Made by a program: the position numbers and the translations under genes. From SHZI01 sp040080965 (lineage in GTDB: Bacteria; Pseudomonadota; Gammaproteobacteria; Steroidobacterales; GCA-2729495), in assembly GCA_040080965.1 (NCBI GenBank), contig JBEBHH010000010.1:34790-98789 (forward strand): a DNA stretch of 64,000 bases, given 5' to 3'. Numbering within the stretch: position 1 is the first letter of the stretch; each line of letters opens with the position of its first letter. This document shows, one piece after another, positions 51,650 through 59,751 of this stretch. The notes beneath the pieces were generated by a model, which was not told where the DNA came from, ran no database searches, and saw nothing but the letters and a program-made list of their open reading frames with translations.

Positions 51650-53304
51650 GACGACTCCGCCGTCACCCGCCAAAGCGGGTTCTGCGGCTGGTGGAAACCG
51701 TGGCACAGGACGCACGTGCTGGTGACCTGGTTGGCGGGCGTCGCGCGTGCATCACCGCCGGCATGACAGTCGCGGCACGTGTCGATACCAGGGAGCAGGA
51801 CGTCCGTCGCCGCCGCCGACTCCACCGCCTCGTGGCAGGTCGCACAGGGCGTGAGTGCCGTGGAGTGGGCGTCGTGGCTGAAGCGCGAGCCGGGGAGCCA
51901 TGCCGTCCTGATGGCCACCGGCTCGACCGTCCACCGCGCCGGGTCGCCGGCGGTTGCCTCGACCTCGTGGCACTGGGAGCAACTGCGGCGCTCGAAGAGA
52001 TCCCGGAGCACGAGGCCGGCCTTGGCGCGCGCGTCGCGCAGCAGCCGCTCCCGCTCCGCCGCCGTGGGCTGCGGGGCGGGCCGCCGGACGCCGGCCGGCG
52101 CGGCCAGGGGATCGGCAAAGCCCTCGAGGAAGCGCCGGCTGTAGTAGTCCACCAGGAATTCAGCGACCCGGTCGGCGTCGCCGTGGGGCACGGCGCGCCC
52201 GGGGAACGCGGGATCGAAGTCCAGCAGGTGGCAGTCCCCGCAGTCCCGCTCCATCCGCAGCGGGCGGAAGCGTGCGCCGCCGGGTTCCAGGGCATGGCAG
52301 TCCCCGCAGCCGAGCACGGTGTCACCGACCGGCGACCGGACGCCACCCGCGTCCAGGTGCGCCTTGTGGGAAAACCGGAGCCCGGATTCGTCGCGCTCCG
52401 GCACACCGAACGCCGGGTGGTCGGCCGCAAAATCCGTGACCTGCGGCGTCACCTGGCTCCAGTCCGCCGTCGACCTCAGGTCCTGGTGGCAGGTGACACA
52501 CACGGCGGGGTCATTCCGGACCAGCGTGGCGGGCTCGTGGTGCTCCCCGTGGCAGCTGGCGCAGCGCACCTCGTCCAGTGCCGCAACGGACTGCACCTCC
52601 GCCAGGACCACGCCGTCCTTCGCGGCGCCGCCGCCAACGTGCCCGTGCAGGCCACCCGCGTGGCAGGTGAGGCACGCTTCATTCCGCACGCGCTGGAACG
52701 GCTTCTCGTGACAGGCCTCGCAGCGGGCACCCACAGTCTCGTGGACGCGGCTCACGGGCCCGGGCGACCAGAAGCCGTCATCCGGCAGCAGTCCGCCGCG
52801 CAGTGTGTCCTGCAGGGCCGGGCTGCGCAGTCCCGTCGTTGGTATCAACAGCGCGAGCAGGAGTACGCCCAGGAACAGCGCCCAGGCCCAGCGGCGCTTG
52901 GCCAGCCCCAGGTCCGCGAGGCGCAGCCGCGGCAGGTCCACGGGCAGCTCGTCCGCCCGGGCCGCGGCATCCAGCTCGAAGCTGAAGGCCAGGTCGCAGC
53001 CGGCGACGGGTTCGAGGATGCGCAGGAGGTTCGCGCCAAGGCTGACCGTGTCCCCGGGGTTCAGCCGCGCCTCGCGCTGCAGGGTGCCGTTGACCAGCAC
53101 GCCGCCGGGCACCTGGCTGATGAGCACCGGCTGCCCGTTCCGCAGGACCATCCGGGCGTGAGCCAGGGCGACACGCCGGTCCTTGAGCTGGACGACCTGG
53201 TCAGTGGCCCGGCCCAGCGTCACGGCCTCGCCGTCGTGGAGCTTGTCCTTCTGTTCGACAGCTCCGGCCGGGCCCCGACGCAGGAAGCGGATTAGTACGC
53301 GCAC
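51646..53304 (-). CDS. FHA domain - transmembrane helix - decaheme cytochrome c
   Basis: 552 residues. Residues 22-98 are an FHA domain (LGRATDQVVQLKDRRVALAHARMVL, VNGTLQ, LNPGDTVSLG). The conserved Gly-Arg (31-32), His49 and Asn72 are present, but the S-R of the usual SRxH is replaced. One transmembrane helix (139-157, after KRR) puts the rest outside the cytoplasm. There lie ten CXXCH sites: CEACH, CLTCH, CASCH, CVTCH, CGDCH twice, CSQCH, CATCH, CRDCH, CVLCH. The architecture links a cytoplasmic phosphothreonine-reader fold to a periplasmic decaheme wire. It lies 4 bases after the cytochrome-b-like gene. Confidence 0.9.
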   Translation of the reverse strand: MRVLIRFLRRGPAGAVEQKDKLHDGEAVTLGRATDQVVQLKDRRVALAHARMVLRNGQPVLISQVPGGVLVNGTLQREARLNPGDTVSLGANLLRILEPVAGCDLAFSFELDAAARADELPVDLPRLRLADLGLAKRRWAWALFLGVLLLALLIPTTGLRSPALQDTLRGGLLPDDGFWSPGPVSRVHETVGARCEACHEKPFQRVRNEACLTCHAGGLHGHVGGGAAKDGVVLAEVQSVAALDEVRCASCHGEHHEPATLVRNDPAVCVTCHQDLRSTADWSQVTPQVTDFAADHPAFGVPERDESGLRFSHKAHLDAGGVRSPVGDTVLGCGDCHALEPGGARFRPLRMERDCGDCHLLDFDPAFPGRAVPHGDADRVAEFLVDYYSRRFLEGFADPLAAPAGVRRPAPQPTAAERERLLRDARAKAGLVLRDLFERRSCSQCHEVEATAGDPARWTVEPVAIRTAWLPGSRFSHDAHSTALTPCATCHEAVESAAATDVLLPGIDTCRDCHAGGDARATPANQVTSTCVLCHGFHQPQNPLWRVTAESS

Positions 53305-53308
53305 GGGC

Positions 53309-54232
53309 CTACCAGTAGATGAAGACGGCCAGCACGTGCGCGAGCAGCGCCGCCAGCAGGCCGAACGACAACGGGACGTGCACGTACAGCCAGATCTCGA
53401 GCCAGGCCTTCAGTTGCGCGTCCCGGCGCAGCCGGGCGAGCACGGTTCGCCGCGCGCCGGCCAGGCTCAACAGTTCCTGCAGCTGGCGGGAGAGCCCGCC
53501 GTCGCCGCTGGCCGCGAGCCGCTGCCCGAGATAGTCGAGCAGCGCCGCCTGATCCGGGTTGGCAACCTGCCGGAACGCCACCGCACCGGCAGTGTTTACT
53601 GCCAGCGGCAGCATGATCTGGGACCGGTCCCGGGCAGCCAGGAGCGCGAGGGCCGTGCCGCCGATCAGGGTGCGGTCACGGTTCGCGCGCAGGGCTTCGG
53701 CGAATTCGGGCGGCATCCCGGCCGCCACCCGCAGGCTGCGGGAATCCAGGTCGGCCAGGTCCGCCAGCAACTGCGCCTTGGTCTGGGAACCCCGGTTGTC
53801 GCTCAGGAACTGAGGGTAGCGGACGTAGACGAACACGCCGAACACGCCACTGGCCACGACGATGCACGTGAGGACGTAGGCCAGCGTGTGCACGTTCCAG
53901 CCGAGCTGGAACCCGGCGTGCAGCGTGACGACCACGAGCAGGGCCAGGCCCAGGTAGACGTGGGCGGACAGCCAGCCCTGCACGGTGCCGGCCCGGGAGG
54001 CATAGGAGCGCTTGCGGATCCCGAAGGACATCAGCCAGAGGATGAGCACGGCGCCGACGGTGCCGAGCGTGTAGCCCAGCCAGGTGCCGCCGTTCGGTGG
54101 TACCCCGGGAGAATGCCAGGCGTAGGCGACGATGGCGCCCAGGCACAACGCCAGGGCCACCCACAGGTAGCGGGAACCCCGGTAGGCCAGCACGGACTGG
54201 TGCAGCGCCTGCCGGCTGCCGGTGCCGGCCAT
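53309..54232 (-). CDS. Integral membrane protein, probable diheme cytochrome b
   Basis: 307 residues with about five hydrophobic helices (22-40, 50-70, 88-109, 113-136, 280-305) and a soluble loop of about 140 residues before the last. Histidines H91 and H105 lie 14 residues apart in one helix, and H285 and H299 lie 14 apart in the last. Two such pairs in two helices are the standard arrangement for two b hemes stacked across a membrane, as in ferric reductase/NOX and cytochrome bc-type proteins. The family name is not recognised. Start ATG 54232 overlaps the upstream stop. It would join the cytoplasmic flavo-iron-sulfur protein to the periplasmic decaheme. Confidence 0.72.
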   Translation of the reverse strand: MAGTGSRQALHQSVLAYRGSRYLWVALALCLGAIVAYAWHSPGVPPNGGTWLGYTLGTVGAVLILWLMSFGIRKRSYASRAGTVQGWLSAHVYLGLALLVVVTLHAGFQLGWNVHTLAYVLTCIVVASGVFGVFVYVRYPQFLSDNRGSQTKAQLLADLADLDSRSLRVAAGMPPEFAEALRANRDRTLIGGTALALLAARDRSQIMLPLAVNTAGAVAFRQVANPDQAALLDYLGQRLAASGDGGLSRQLQELLSLAGARRTVLARLRRDAQLKAWLEIWLYVHVPLSFGLLAALLAHVLAVFIYW

Positions 54233-56643
54233 CACCGTGTGGCCTCGTGGATCAGCTCGACGAACCTCTCGGGACCGATGCGGATCGCGGCGCCGGTCGG
54301 ACAGGCCCGCACGCAGGCAGGACCGCCGCTGAGATCGCGGCACATGTCGCACTTCACGGCCTTCTTGGGACCTTGCCCCGCATCGTTCGCAGGCTCGTGG
54401 GGCACCTCGCCGGGGCCTGGACCCGCGCCGAAGAGCAGCCAGCTGAACAAGCCCGGCTTCTCGGGCGCCGTGGCTGCCATCTGGATCACGCCGTAGGGAC
54501 AGTTGCGCTCGCAATTGCCGCAGCCGATGCAGTTGTCGCGGATATAGACCTCGCCATTGGGCGCCCGGCCGATCGCGTCCGGCGGGCAGTCGGTCATGCA
54601 GTGCGGGTCCTCGCAGTGCCGGCAGGAGGTGGGCACGTGGATGTGGGCGAACGTGGGGCCCGCCTCCCGGTCGAGCCGCGACGTGCCGTCGTGGGTCTCC
54701 GCGCAGGCCTTCTCGCAGTTGTCGCAGCCGATGCAGAGCGTTTCGTCGATCAGGAGAACGTCGGTGGCTTCGCCGAGGCCCTGGTCCATCAGGAACGAGA
54801 TCAGGTCGCCGCTCCGGGGCTGGCCCGCCATGCGGGTGTTCTCGGCCAGCCGCCGGCGGACCGTGCCCTGCACCTGGTCACGCAGCGAGGGATTGCGCCC
54901 GAGCAGTTCGTGGAAGGCGGCGGCGTCCAGGCTGATGGTTTCAGTGGCCACTGTGGCCCGCACGGTGGCGCTGCGGGCCGTCCGGCTCACCAGACCCATC
55001 TCACCGACGTAGTTGCCGGCCGCCACGTAGGAGGTGACCACTTCCCGGCCGCCCAGGTCCCGCGCCACGGCCACGGACCCGCTGCGGATCAGGTGCAGGC
55101 TGTCGGCTTCGTCGCCCTCGGCGAAGACCACTTCATCCGGCTTGTAGCGCCGCAGCCGGGCGCCGGCGGCAACTTTCTTCAACTCCTCCAGGCTTGCGTC
55201 CGGCGCGAAGCTGGTCTGGATGGCGCGGGCGATGAAGTGCTCGTCGATCACGCGGCGCACGCCGTCCACGGAGCTGATCAGCTTGTTGATCTCCCGGCGG
55301 GGCGACTCGATCAGCACGCAGCCGGAACCGGCCCAGGTGGTCGCCGACCGGCGCCTTCCCGACAGCAGGCTCATCTCGCCGAAGAACTGGCCGGCCCCGA
55401 GGGACAGCCGGCTCCTGCGCTCCTCGCCCACCTCGAGTTCGACGCTGCCCGCCAGGATCGTGAAGAAGCTGTTGGTGTAGTCGTTCTTGCGGAAGATCAC
55501 CTCGCCCGCGACCGGGGTCAGCACCTGGCTGCCGAGCACGAGCTCGCGGAAGTTCAGTGGATTGATGGCCGAGAACACCGGGATCCGCGCCTGCATCAGC
55601 GCCAGTGTTTCGTCCACGCCCAGGCCAAACGGCAGCGATGCGAATTTTGCCGCCAAGAGCGGCTGGTCGGCGGGCTCGATGCTGCGGCCAAGGGCGTACT
55701 CGACGGCCTCGTAGCCCTGGTTCATGGCCTGCTTGATCAGCGGATAGCCGCCGAGGGCGCCAATCACGAACAGGCCGGGCACGCTGGATTCGTACCGGGA
55801 GGTCAAGGTTGGCAGCGCCGCCGGATCCGGCCCGGGAAACCGTATTCCGCAGCTCTCGACGAATTTTCGCGGCGGCCTGGCGCCGATGCGGGCGATGATC
55901 CGGTCGCACTCCACCCGCGATTCGCCCTGGTCGCCGGCCAGCACGAACACGTACCGCTGGCCGTCAGGGCTGCGCTCGATACGGGTGGTCGCGGACTTGT
56001 ACGCGCACTCCAGGCGCTTGTCCTCGATGGCCTTCGTGACGAGGTTGAGGTTGCCCTCCTTGACGCGATTGAACTCGTCGCTGCGGTTGACGATCAGGAC
56101 GCGGTTGTGGCGGGCGAGCGCCACGGCGTTCTCGATCGCCGCGTCGCCGGCGCCAACCACCACGATCGTCTCGTCGCGGTACTCGTCGGGATCGTCCAGG
56201 GTGTACTGGACACAGGGCAGGTCCTCCCCGGGAACACCGAGCTTCCGGGGGTTGCCCTGCACGCCAATGGCCAGGATGACATTGCTGGCGGTGACGCTGC
56301 CGCCATCCTTGAGCCGGATGGTGAAGCTGGGACTCTCGCCGCCGATGCCCGTGACCTCGGCACCGTAGCGCACGTTGACCCGGCGCTGGCCGAGGCCGGC
56401 GTGCCAGGCCTGCAGGATCGACTCGCGGGTGCCGGCGGCGAACGGCAGGTCGCTGCGGAGGGGCAGCGCGCCCGGCTCCGCCATGACGTGCTTGCCCTTC
56501 TGGTAGCGCTGGATCGTGCCCGCGTGGGCCGGACCGCTCTCGAGCAGGATATGGTCAACGCCCAGTTCGGCCGCGTGCGCGGCGGCGCTGAGGCCACCGG
56601 GGCCGCTGCCGACGATGGCGATCCTGTAATGCGGACCCGTCAT
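54232..56643 (-). CDS. FAD/NAD(P) oxidoreductase with two cyclic-nucleotide-binding domains and four [4Fe-4S] motifs
   Basis: 803 residues. 1-320: a thioredoxin-reductase-like flavoprotein with FAD loop GSGPGG (12-17) and NAD(P) loop VVVGAGDAAIENA, but without the redox CxxC (CVQY instead), so not a disulfide reductase. About 365-470 and 490-600: two cNMP-binding domains whose phosphate cassettes FGEMSLLSGRRRSAT and VGEMGLVSRTARSAT keep the Glu and Arg needed for cAMP. About 630-790: ferredoxin-like region with four clusters (CIGCDNCEKAC, CRHCEDPHCMTDCP, CIGCGNCERNCP, CDMCRDLSGGPACVRACP). It has no signal peptide, so it is cytoplasmic. The operon's adenylate cyclase could supply the ligand. 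ATGA overlap with the FecR gene. Confidence 0.9.
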   Translation of the reverse strand: MTGPHYRIAIVGSGPGGLSAAAHAAELGVDHILLESGPAHAGTIQRYQKGKHVMAEPGALPLRSDLPFAAGTRESILQAWHAGLGQRRVNVRYGAEVTGIGGESPSFTIRLKDGGSVTASNVILAIGVQGNPRKLGVPGEDLPCVQYTLDDPDEYRDETIVVVGAGDAAIENAVALARHNRVLIVNRSDEFNRVKEGNLNLVTKAIEDKRLECAYKSATTRIERSPDGQRYVFVLAGDQGESRVECDRIIARIGARPPRKFVESCGIRFPGPDPAALPTLTSRYESSVPGLFVIGALGGYPLIKQAMNQGYEAVEYALGRSIEPADQPLLAAKFASLPFGLGVDETLALMQARIPVFSAINPLNFRELVLGSQVLTPVAGEVIFRKNDYTNSFFTILAGSVELEVGEERRSRLSLGAGQFFGEMSLLSGRRRSATTWAGSGCVLIESPRREINKLISSVDGVRRVIDEHFIARAIQTSFAPDASLEELKKVAAGARLRRYKPDEVVFAEGDEADSLHLIRSGSVAVARDLGGREVVTSYVAAGNYVGEMGLVSRTARSATVRATVATETISLDAAAFHELLGRNPSLRDQVQGTVRRRLAENTRMAGQPRSGDLISFLMDQGLGEATDVLLIDETLCIGCDNCEKACAETHDGTSRLDREAGPTFAHIHVPTSCRHCEDPHCMTDCPPDAIGRAPNGEVYIRDNCIGCGNCERNCPYGVIQMAATAPEKPGLFSWLLFGAGPGPGEVPHEPANDAGQGPKKAVKCDMCRDLSGGPACVRACPTGAAIRIGPERFVELIHEATR

Positions 56644-58271
56644 GGGGCGACGAGCGCTGCGGTGCCGTTCACCTGGAACTGGCCCAGGCTGTCATTGAGA
56701 TTGAACGAGAGGCCCGCGCCTGCCGGCGCGCCGCCGGGCCCGCTCGCCGGGCCGCTGAAGAAGCCGCTGAATGTCCCGGTGCCCGTGCCCTGCACGGGAT
56801 TGATCTGGATGGTGTCGTAGATCCCCTCGAACTGGTGGGCCGGGAGCCCCGCCTGGGCGCCGATCACCCCGATGCCGCTGGCGATCCAGTCGTTGCCGGC
56901 GACGGTCACATTCAACGTGGTTCCAACCGTGTTGTTGGTGAAATCCGCCGCCAGGCTGGCGTTGCCCAGCGTGCCCGTGTTGCCCAGGTTGTCCGTCGGG
57001 ACGGTGCCCCCGACAAGCGTGTAGGTGACGTTCCCCGTGATTGGCAGCACCGGCGCCACGTCGGCGTTGCCGCTGAGGATCCAGTGCAGGCTCTGCTGCC
57101 CGAGGTTCACGGTGGATGGCGTGCCATTGACGTTGACGCCCATGTCGCCGCCCGACCAGCGGCCCCAGCGCACCCCGGCGGCTGCGCTGGCGCCCGTATC
57201 TCGAACCGTGGCAGTGCCGACGTCATAGGTTGCCGCGAGGGGCACCGACCCGGTGGGCCATTCGCCCGCGAAGCTCACGAGGTTGCCGTTCCCGTCCAGC
57301 ACATACCCGGTGGCCGCCACATCTTCGACGTTGGTGAACCCGCCAGCGGCGTTGGGCAGACTGGCCACGGACCAGCCAAGGTCCCGGCGCTGGTTGGACT
57401 GCGGCGGCGGGCCACCCGGCGTCAGGTCGATGGTCTCGCCCTGGAAGGTGCCCTGGATCTGCTGGTCCACCGACGGGTCCTCCGCCGGCGGCTGCTCACC
57501 CTTGGACTGGTTGCCAGTCTGGCCTGACGGGCTGCGCCGCTCGTTCACGCCCGGGAGGCTGGCCGCGCTGGCCTTGCCGGCGCGCCCGCCGCCCGCCAGC
57601 TGGAAGCTGCCCGCACCGTCCTGCTCCAGCCAGGCCGGCTGCCGGTCGAGGAGTTCGGGCTCGCCAGCGCCGGCCGGGAAGAACATCACCTGCCCTGCCG
57701 TCAGGCGGAACTCGCGGCCGCCGTACTGGAACACGACCACGCCCTCCTCCACGCCCAGGTAGAGGCCGTCGCGAATCACGTCGCCCGGCATGAGACCCGG
57801 GGCGTCACGGCAGTCGCCCGCGCACCAGACTGCGACGTAGCGCGTACCCCGGATGCCAAGCGTGCCCACGGGTGTGCGCACCGCGTAGGCCGCGGGATCG
57901 CTCTTGCCGATGGCGCCGGAGGTGGTGCGGAAGCCGCCCTTCAGCAGCGACGCCACCGCCTTGCCGGACGCATTGGCCGTCGTGGCCTGCACTGGCGCGG
58001 TGACGGAGGCGGGCAGCGAGAACTCGTCGATGCGGAAGCGCGACCCGCTGCGCAGGGCGATGCGGGCGCCGTCGTTCATGAGCAGCTGGGCGCGGGCCTT
58101 GTCACCCGTCGCGATGACGTCGCCCTGGTCGACGCTGTCGCCGGCCTTCGCGACGATGGGTGGCACCCGCTCGATGCTCACCGGGCCGGAGACGAACACC
58201 AGCTTGCCCGCCGCCGCGAGCGCGGAGTCGAGGCACAGGAGGGACAGCAGGATGATGGCGATGGCTTGCAT
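56640..58271 (-). CDS. FecR-domain secreted protein with beta-rich C-terminal region
   Basis: 543 residues, signal peptide 1-19 (AIIILLSLLCLDSALA type). The FecR domain covers about 22-180 (VSIERVPPIVAKAGDSVDQG, GARIALRSGSRFRI, VRTPVGTLGIRGTRY). After a low-complexity linker, residues 320-543 form repeated strands rich in Gly, Asn and Thr (WGRWSGGDMGVNVNG, TGTFSGFFSGP, GQFQVNGTAALV). This looks like the small barrels of transferrin-binding-protein-like lipoproteins, although there is no lipobox. FecR domains of this kind are common beside CHASE2 cyclases and TPR/barrel proteins, as here. Stop overlaps the next start by four bases. Confidence 0.82.
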   Translation of the reverse strand: MQAIAIILLSLLCLDSALAAAGKLVFVSGPVSIERVPPIVAKAGDSVDQGDVIATGDKARAQLLMNDGARIALRSGSRFRIDEFSLPASVTAPVQATTANASGKAVASLLKGGFRTTSGAIGKSDPAAYAVRTPVGTLGIRGTRYVAVWCAGDCRDAPGLMPGDVIRDGLYLGVEEGVVVFQYGGREFRLTAGQVMFFPAGAGEPELLDRQPAWLEQDGAGSFQLAGGGRAGKASAASLPGVNERRSPSGQTGNQSKGEQPPAEDPSVDQQIQGTFQGETIDLTPGGPPPQSNQRRDLGWSVASLPNAAGGFTNVEDVAATGYVLDGNGNLVSFAGEWPTGSVPLAATYDVGTATVRDTGASAAAGVRWGRWSGGDMGVNVNGTPSTVNLGQQSLHWILSGNADVAPVLPITGNVTYTLVGGTVPTDNLGNTGTLGNASLAADFTNNTVGTTLNVTVAGNDWIASGIGVIGAQAGLPAHQFEGIYDTIQINPVQGTGTGTFSGFFSGPASGPGGAPAGAGLSFNLNDSLGQFQVNGTAALVAP

Positions 58272-58284
58272 GACCGGATCTCCT

Positions 58285-59658
58285 TCAGCGCTTCGTCCGG
58301 CGCAGGTACACGCCGATCTCGAAGCGGTCGTATTCGTACAGGGACACCGTGGAGTCGGTGCTGGTGTAGCGCAGCGTCGGCAGCAGGCTGTAGCCCCGGG
58401 CCGGCCAGTCGCGATAGTCCGTGATGATCGCGACGGTCCACTGCTCGTCCACCCGGTCCTCGCCGAAGAAGCCGGGGGAGTCGTCGAAGTCGGTCTCCAG
58501 GTACGCGGCCTCGAGGTAGAGACTGTTGCCCGTCCCCAGCTGCCAGCCGCCGAACAGCCGCGCACCGAGCCGGTCGTTGCTGTAGGCCGAGCTGGCATCC
58601 TCGGCGTCGTCCGTGCCGAACAGGGCCACCAGCCCCGCGCGGCCGTTCCGCGCGCCGATGCCGGTGCGCGTGAGCGCCAGCGAGCCGAGGTAGCGGTTGA
58701 CGTCGAGGATCTCCAGCTCGTCCTGCTGGTAACGCACCACCCCCGCCCGGCCGGCCGAGCCCAGCTCCCAGTTCTCGTCCAGGCGGTACGCCAGACCCAG
58801 GTCGATGCCCGCACCCAGCTCGTGCTGGCTGCCATCGAGCCAGCTGTAGTAGCCGCTCGCGCCGAGGCTGGCCCGCGTGGCGTCCCAGGTCTTCCGGCCC
58901 TCCGTGCCCAGCGACACCAGCGCCTGGTCCACGAAGTCCGCGTCGGGGTTCAGCCGGTAGCTCGCCCGGCCGGTGGTCAGGATCAGGCCATCCGGTTCCG
59001 CGGCGAACCCGTGCTGGAAACCGCCCGCCAGCTCGACGAAGGGCGAGGAGGTTTCCACATTATCCGGGTCGAGGACGAAAACCCCGAAGGTGTCGCTGCC
59101 CGTGGAGGCGTTCGCGTTGCTGTCCCACCCGGCGCCGATCTCCGCGTAGGGCACGAAGCGGCTGCGGCCGGTCCCGGCGGGCGCCGGTCCCTGGTCCAGG
59201 GCCACCAGGTAGCGCTCGATGACGGTCCGCGTCGCCGCCGGCGGCGACTGGGTCAGCAGGTAATGGAACTGCTCCTCGGCGGCCGGGTAGTCCCCGGCTT
59301 CGTAGCGTGCCCGGGCAAGTTCCATGCGGGCGCCGGCAAAGTCCGGCTCCCGGGCAAGCACGCGCTCGAAGGCATCAATGGCAGCGCGCGTCCGGCCGGT
59401 GTCGAGCGCAGCAATGCCGTACAGGTAGTCGTAATCCGCGCTGCCGCCCGCTTCGGGTTCCAGCGGTGCAAGCAATGTCCAGGCGTCGTCCGCCTTGCCC
59501 CCGGCCAGCAGGACCTCGGCGTTGGCGAGGGTGCCGGCGAGGCTGTCCTGTGCCGTGGCGGTCACCGGGACGGCCAGGCCTGTCGCCAGTGCCAGCCACG
59601 CGGTGACGGCCAGAAAGTGGGTTCCCGGCCATCGGCCGTCGTTCGCGCATTGCGCCAT
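58285..59658 (-). CDS. TPR plus outer-membrane barrel protein (Slam/DUF560-like)
   Basis: 457 residues. A signal peptide (LAVTAWLALATGLAVPVTATAQ) and TPR helices up to about residue 155 (DYDYLYGIAALDTGRTRAAIDAFERVL and following) are followed by a barrel of about 14 strands starting RFVPYAEIGAGWDSNANAST. This N-terminal TPR plus C-terminal barrel is the layout of surface lipoprotein assembly modifiers (DUF560). Slam proteins move client proteins to the cell surface; the FecR protein 13 bases downstream, with its TbpB-like tail, is a possible client. It begins 93 bases after the cyclase stop. Confidence 0.78.
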   Translation of the reverse strand: MAQCANDGRWPGTHFLAVTAWLALATGLAVPVTATAQDSLAGTLANAEVLLAGGKADDAWTLLAPLEPEAGGSADYDYLYGIAALDTGRTRAAIDAFERVLAREPDFAGARMELARARYEAGDYPAAEEQFHYLLTQSPPAATRTVIERYLVALDQGPAPAGTGRSRFVPYAEIGAGWDSNANASTGSDTFGVFVLDPDNVETSSPFVELAGGFQHGFAAEPDGLILTTGRASYRLNPDADFVDQALVSLGTEGRKTWDATRASLGASGYYSWLDGSQHELGAGIDLGLAYRLDENWELGSAGRAGVVRYQQDELEILDVNRYLGSLALTRTGIGARNGRAGLVALFGTDDAEDASSAYSNDRLGARLFGGWQLGTGNSLYLEAAYLETDFDDSPGFFGEDRVDEQWTVAIITDYRDWPARGYSLLPTLRYTSTDSTVSLYEYDRFEIGVYLRRTKR

Positions 59659-59751
59659 GTCGCCCCCGGACGGGCGGCCCCTGCCACCCAGACTATGTTA
59701 AGCCGCAAGCCTGCCCGCGTCGCCGGGGCGGGACCGAGACCTGGTTCACAC

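Noticed and set aside
51691..53295. Open frame of 534 codons on the plus strand
   Set aside because: Antisense to the FHA-decaheme gene; no recognisable motif.
54232..56643. Thioredoxin reductase function for the FAD protein
   Set aside because: The redox-active CxxC of thioredoxin reductases is missing; the aligned position reads CVQY.
54097..56820. Open frame of 907 codons on the plus strand
   Set aside because: Antisense to the FAD-cNMP-FeS gene, which has clear motifs. The antisense frame has none.
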